9,562 nt of DNA, taken from an uncultured Parabacteroides sp. (GTDB taxonomy: Bacteria > Bacteroidota > Bacteroidia > Bacteroidales > Tannerellaceae). The notes below the pieces were generated by a model, which worked only from the letters and a program-made list of their open reading frames with translations, had not been told where the DNA came from and made no database searches. Made by a program: the position numbers and the translations under genes. The DNA is taken from NCBI GenBank assembly GCA_937890135.1, contig CALBYC010000210.1, positions 1-9,562 on the forward strand. Reading direction: 5' to 3'. This document shows positions 8,052 through 9,562 of the stretch, in pieces; position 1 is the first letter of the stretch; each line of letters starts with the position of its first letter.

Positions 8052-8068
8052 CGAATCGATTGTTTTTG

Positions 8069-8141
8069 CACGGAACGAGAGGCTCGAACTCCCGACACCT
8101 GGTTTTGGAGACCAGTGCTCTACCAACTGAGCTAGTTCCGT
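8069..8141 (-). tRNA. tRNA-Trp (anticodon CCA)
   Basis: This 73-nt tRNA folds fully. The acceptor arms ACGGAAC and GTTCCGT pair over 7 bp. The D arm is GCTC/GAGC with an AGTTGGTA loop. The anticodon stem CTGGT/ACCAG holds the loop CTCCAAA with anticodon CCA (8108-8106). The T arm is GGGAG/CTCTC (one G-U pair) with loop TTCGAGC. The discriminator is G, as expected for bacterial tRNA-Trp. The 3' CCA is not encoded (the genome reads CAA after the discriminator), so it must be added by the CCA-adding enzyme. It sits between tuf and secE, an arrangement known in several phyla, and is probably cut from a long transcript. Confidence 0.98.
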
Positions 8142-8145
8142 AAAT

Positions 8146-8168
8146 AGCCGGCCGCCCGGCGGCCGGCT
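8146..8168 (-). terminator. GC-rich hairpin between tuf and tRNA-Trp
   Basis: A perfect 10-bp inverted repeat, arms AGCCGGCCGC (8146-8155) and GCGGCCGGCT (8159-8168) with a 3-nt loop, lies 16 nt past the restored tuf stop. Nine of ten pairs are G-C, in contrast to the AT-rich gaps around it. On the transcribed strand it is followed only by ATTT and then the first base of tRNA-Trp at 8141, so the T run is weak. It may be a partial terminator, a block protecting the tuf mRNA 3' end, or a processing signal for tRNA-Trp. The structure is seen; its role is inference. Confidence 0.6.
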
Positions 8169-8184
8169 TAGTTTATGAGGAGGA

Positions 8185-9289
8185 TTAATTTTCCAACTCG
8201 GTGATCTGACCGGCACCTACGGTACGGCCGCCTTCACGGATAGCGAAGCGCAAACCTACGCTACATGCTACCGGGTAGATCAATTCTACTTCGATAGTCA
8301 CGTTGTCGCCCGGCATTACCATTTCTGTTCCGGCCACCTTCTTCTTTCTTCAAGATATAAACTTCGGCCTTGAACTTAGAGTGAGGTTTAACCTGACCCG
8401 GATGGCAGATTACCATACCACGTTTAACTTCGTTCTTGTCGATACCACGCAACAACAGACCTACGTTGTCACCAGCCTCGCCCTGATCCAACAATTTGCG
8501 GAACATTTCGACACCAGTTACGACTGACTTCTTGCCGTCAGCGCCCAAACCGATGATCTGAACTTCGTCACCAACCTTCACAACACCCGTTTCGATACGG
8601 CCTGTAGCCACTGTACCACGGCCCGTGATAGAGAACACGTCTTCAACAGGCATCAAGAAAGGCTTGTCCACTTCACGCGGAGGCAATGGAATCCAAGTGT
8701 CGCAAGCGTCCATCAATTCCATGATTTTCTCTTCCCATTTCGGATCACCGTTCAAAGCACCCAGGGCAGAACCACGGATGATAGGAGTATTGTCGCCGTC
8801 GAAACCATAGAATGAAAGCAATTCACGCATTTCCATTTCTACCAATTCCAACATTTCTTCATCATCAACCATATCGCACTTGTTCAAGAAAACCACCAAG
8901 CGAGGTACGTTTACCTGACGAGCCAACAAGATATGTTCACGAGTCTGAGGCATAGGACCATCAGTTGCAGCAACAACGATGATAGCACCATCCATCTGAG
9001 CGGCACCAGTTACCATGTTCTTCACATAGTCGGCGTGGCCCGGACAGTCAACGTGAGCATAGTGGCGGTTTGCAGTCTGGTATTCTACGTGAGAAGTATT
9101 GATTGTGATACCTCTTTCCTTTTCTTCAGGAGCGTTGTCGATAGAATCGAATGAACGCAATTCTGAAAGACCTTTCTTTGCCAATACTGTTGTGATTGCA
9201 GCTGTCAAAGTTGTTTTACCGTGGTCAACGTGACCAATCGTACCAATGTTAACATGTGGTTTCGATCTGTCAAATTTCTCTTTTGCCAT
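8185..9289 (-). pseudogene. tuf: Elongation factor Tu (tuf), frame broken by an internal deletion
   Basis: EF-Tu carries aminoacyl-tRNA to the ribosomal A site as a GTP complex. From the start at 9289 (MAKEKFDRSKPHVNIGTIG) the GTPase domain is intact: GHVDHGKT at residues 19-26, RGITIN at 59-64, DCPGH at 81-85, NKCD at 136-139 and SAL at 174-176. Domain II is also complete. Family homology ends at residue 319-320 (YILKKEEGGR). The open frame then runs 22 unrelated residues to a stop at 8261. EF-Tu resumes in another frame at 8331 (GTEMVMPGDNVTI ... AIREGGRTVGAGQITELEN) and stops at 8185. The whole locus is 1105 nt, against 1185 for a 394-residue EF-Tu. The missing piece would encode the conserved GGRHTPF to RPQFY stretch of domain III. 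The product as written would lack a folded domain III. It follows tRNA-Thr by 48 nt. A sequencing or assembly error is a serious alternative. Confidence 0.9.
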
Positions 9290-9337
9290 AACTTAATTGT
9301 TCTTTATTTGATTAATAATTTATCCTTACACTATACG
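9290..9337 (-). other. tRNA-Thr to tuf leader
   Basis: This AT-rich 48-nt gap separates tRNA-Thr from tuf. On the transcribed strand I see no TTTG / TAnnTTTG promoter, no stable hairpin and no Shine-Dalgarno sequence before the tuf start. The simplest reading is that tuf is made from the tRNA transcript, as in the E. coli thrU-tyrU-glyT-thrT-tufB operon. Confidence 0.45.
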
Positions 9338-9409
<72 letters not shown>

Positions 9410-9415
9410 AGAATG

Positions 9416-9488
9416 AGCGGAAGACGGGGCTCAAACCCGCGACCCCCAGCTTGGAAGGCTAGTGCTCTATCGACTGAGCTACTTCCGC
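9416..9488 (-). tRNA. tRNA-Gly (anticodon TCC)
   Basis: This 73-nt tRNA has a 7-bp acceptor stem GCGGAAG/CTTCCGC, a D arm GCTC/GAGC, an anticodon stem CTAGC/GCTGG with one wobble pair around the loop CTTCCAA (anticodon TCC, reading GGA and GGG), and a T arm GCGGG/CCCGT with loop TTTGAGC. The discriminator is U, typical of bacterial tRNA-Gly, and no CCA is encoded. Only 6 nt separate it from tRNA-Thr and 21 nt from tRNA-Tyr, so the three are processed from one precursor. Confidence 0.98.
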
Positions 9489-9509
9489 TTGTCGCATTCG
9501 GGGAGGTAG

Positions 9510-9562
9510 TGGGCAGTGATGGATTCGAACCACCGAAGGCGTAAGCCAGCTGAGTTACAGTC
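9510..9562 (-). tRNA. tRNA-Tyr (anticodon GTA), 3' part only
   Basis: The window edge cuts this gene, leaving 53 nt of its 3' part. What remains shows the anticodon loop with GTA (9558-9556), the 3' side of the anticodon stem (TCAGC), a long variable arm of the class II type with GGC/GCC pairing, a T arm GGTGG/CCATC with loop TTCGAAT, the 3' acceptor strand ACTGCCC, and the discriminator A. No CCA is encoded (CTA follows). A long variable arm together with anticodon GTA identifies tRNA-Tyr. The gene order Tyr-Gly-Thr-tuf matches E. coli tyrU-glyT-thrT-tufB. Confidence 0.94.

Noticed and set aside
8175..8187. CCUCCUC in the tuf 3' region, similar to the 16S anti-Shine-Dalgarno sequence
   Set aside because: It is short, lies after a stop codon, and Bacteroidota make little use of Shine-Dalgarno pairing; chance is the simplest explanation.
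8052..8216. A 55-residue N-terminal extension of SecE, making a 119-residue protein
   Set aside because: The extension is the tRNA-Trp gene and the GC hairpin read as codons. SecE homology begins at MKKIVEYIKE (8051), and 64 residues is the normal length.

Overview
The window is a conserved housekeeping block from the chromosome of a bacterium in the phylum Bacteroidota, most likely order Bacteroidales. Every gene lies on the minus strand, so transcription runs from the high-coordinate end to the low-coordinate end. The assignment rests on the Bacteroides-like protein sequences (1270-residue RpoB, 64-residue SecE, RpoC starting MAFRKDN), the lack of recognisable Shine-Dalgarno sequences, tRNA genes without encoded CCA, and the gene order. 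I do not name a genus.

In transcription order the window holds: the 3' part of tRNA-Tyr(GTA), tRNA-Gly(TCC), tRNA-Thr(GGT), tuf (EF-Tu), a very GC-rich hairpin, tRNA-Trp(CCA), secE, nusG, rplK (L11), rplA (L1), rplJ (L10), rplL (L7/L12), a terminator-like hairpin, rpoB, a second hairpin, and the first 374 codons of rpoC, which runs off the window at base 1. The layout matches the E. coli tRNA-tufB / secE-nusG / rplKAJL-rpoBC neighbourhood, with a tRNA-Trp gene between tuf and secE. The products deliver aminoacyl-tRNA to the ribosome (EF-Tu and tRNAs), form the L11/L1/L10/L12 stalk regions of the 50S subunit that bind translation factors, make and pace RNA polymerase (RpoB, RpoC, NusG), and help export proteins (SecE).

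The most unusual feature is tuf. About 80 bases are missing from domain III, and the frame shifts there. The upstream part (residues 1 to about 319) and the last 48 codons are both clearly EF-Tu, but they lie in different frames. EF-Tu is essential, so this is either an assembly or sequencing error or a broken copy in a genome with a second tuf.

Three intergenic inverted repeats stand out: a 13-bp perfect stem followed by a T run between rplL and rpoB (a likely attenuator), a 10-bp all-but-end GC stem between tuf and tRNA-Trp, and a 12-bp stem with a UUUU loop between rpoB and rpoC. I found no Bacteroides-type promoter (TTTG / TAnnTTTG) in the gaps, so the main promoter probably lies beyond base 9562. 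There are no mobile elements, CRISPR arrays or accessory genes, and I see no undescribed system.
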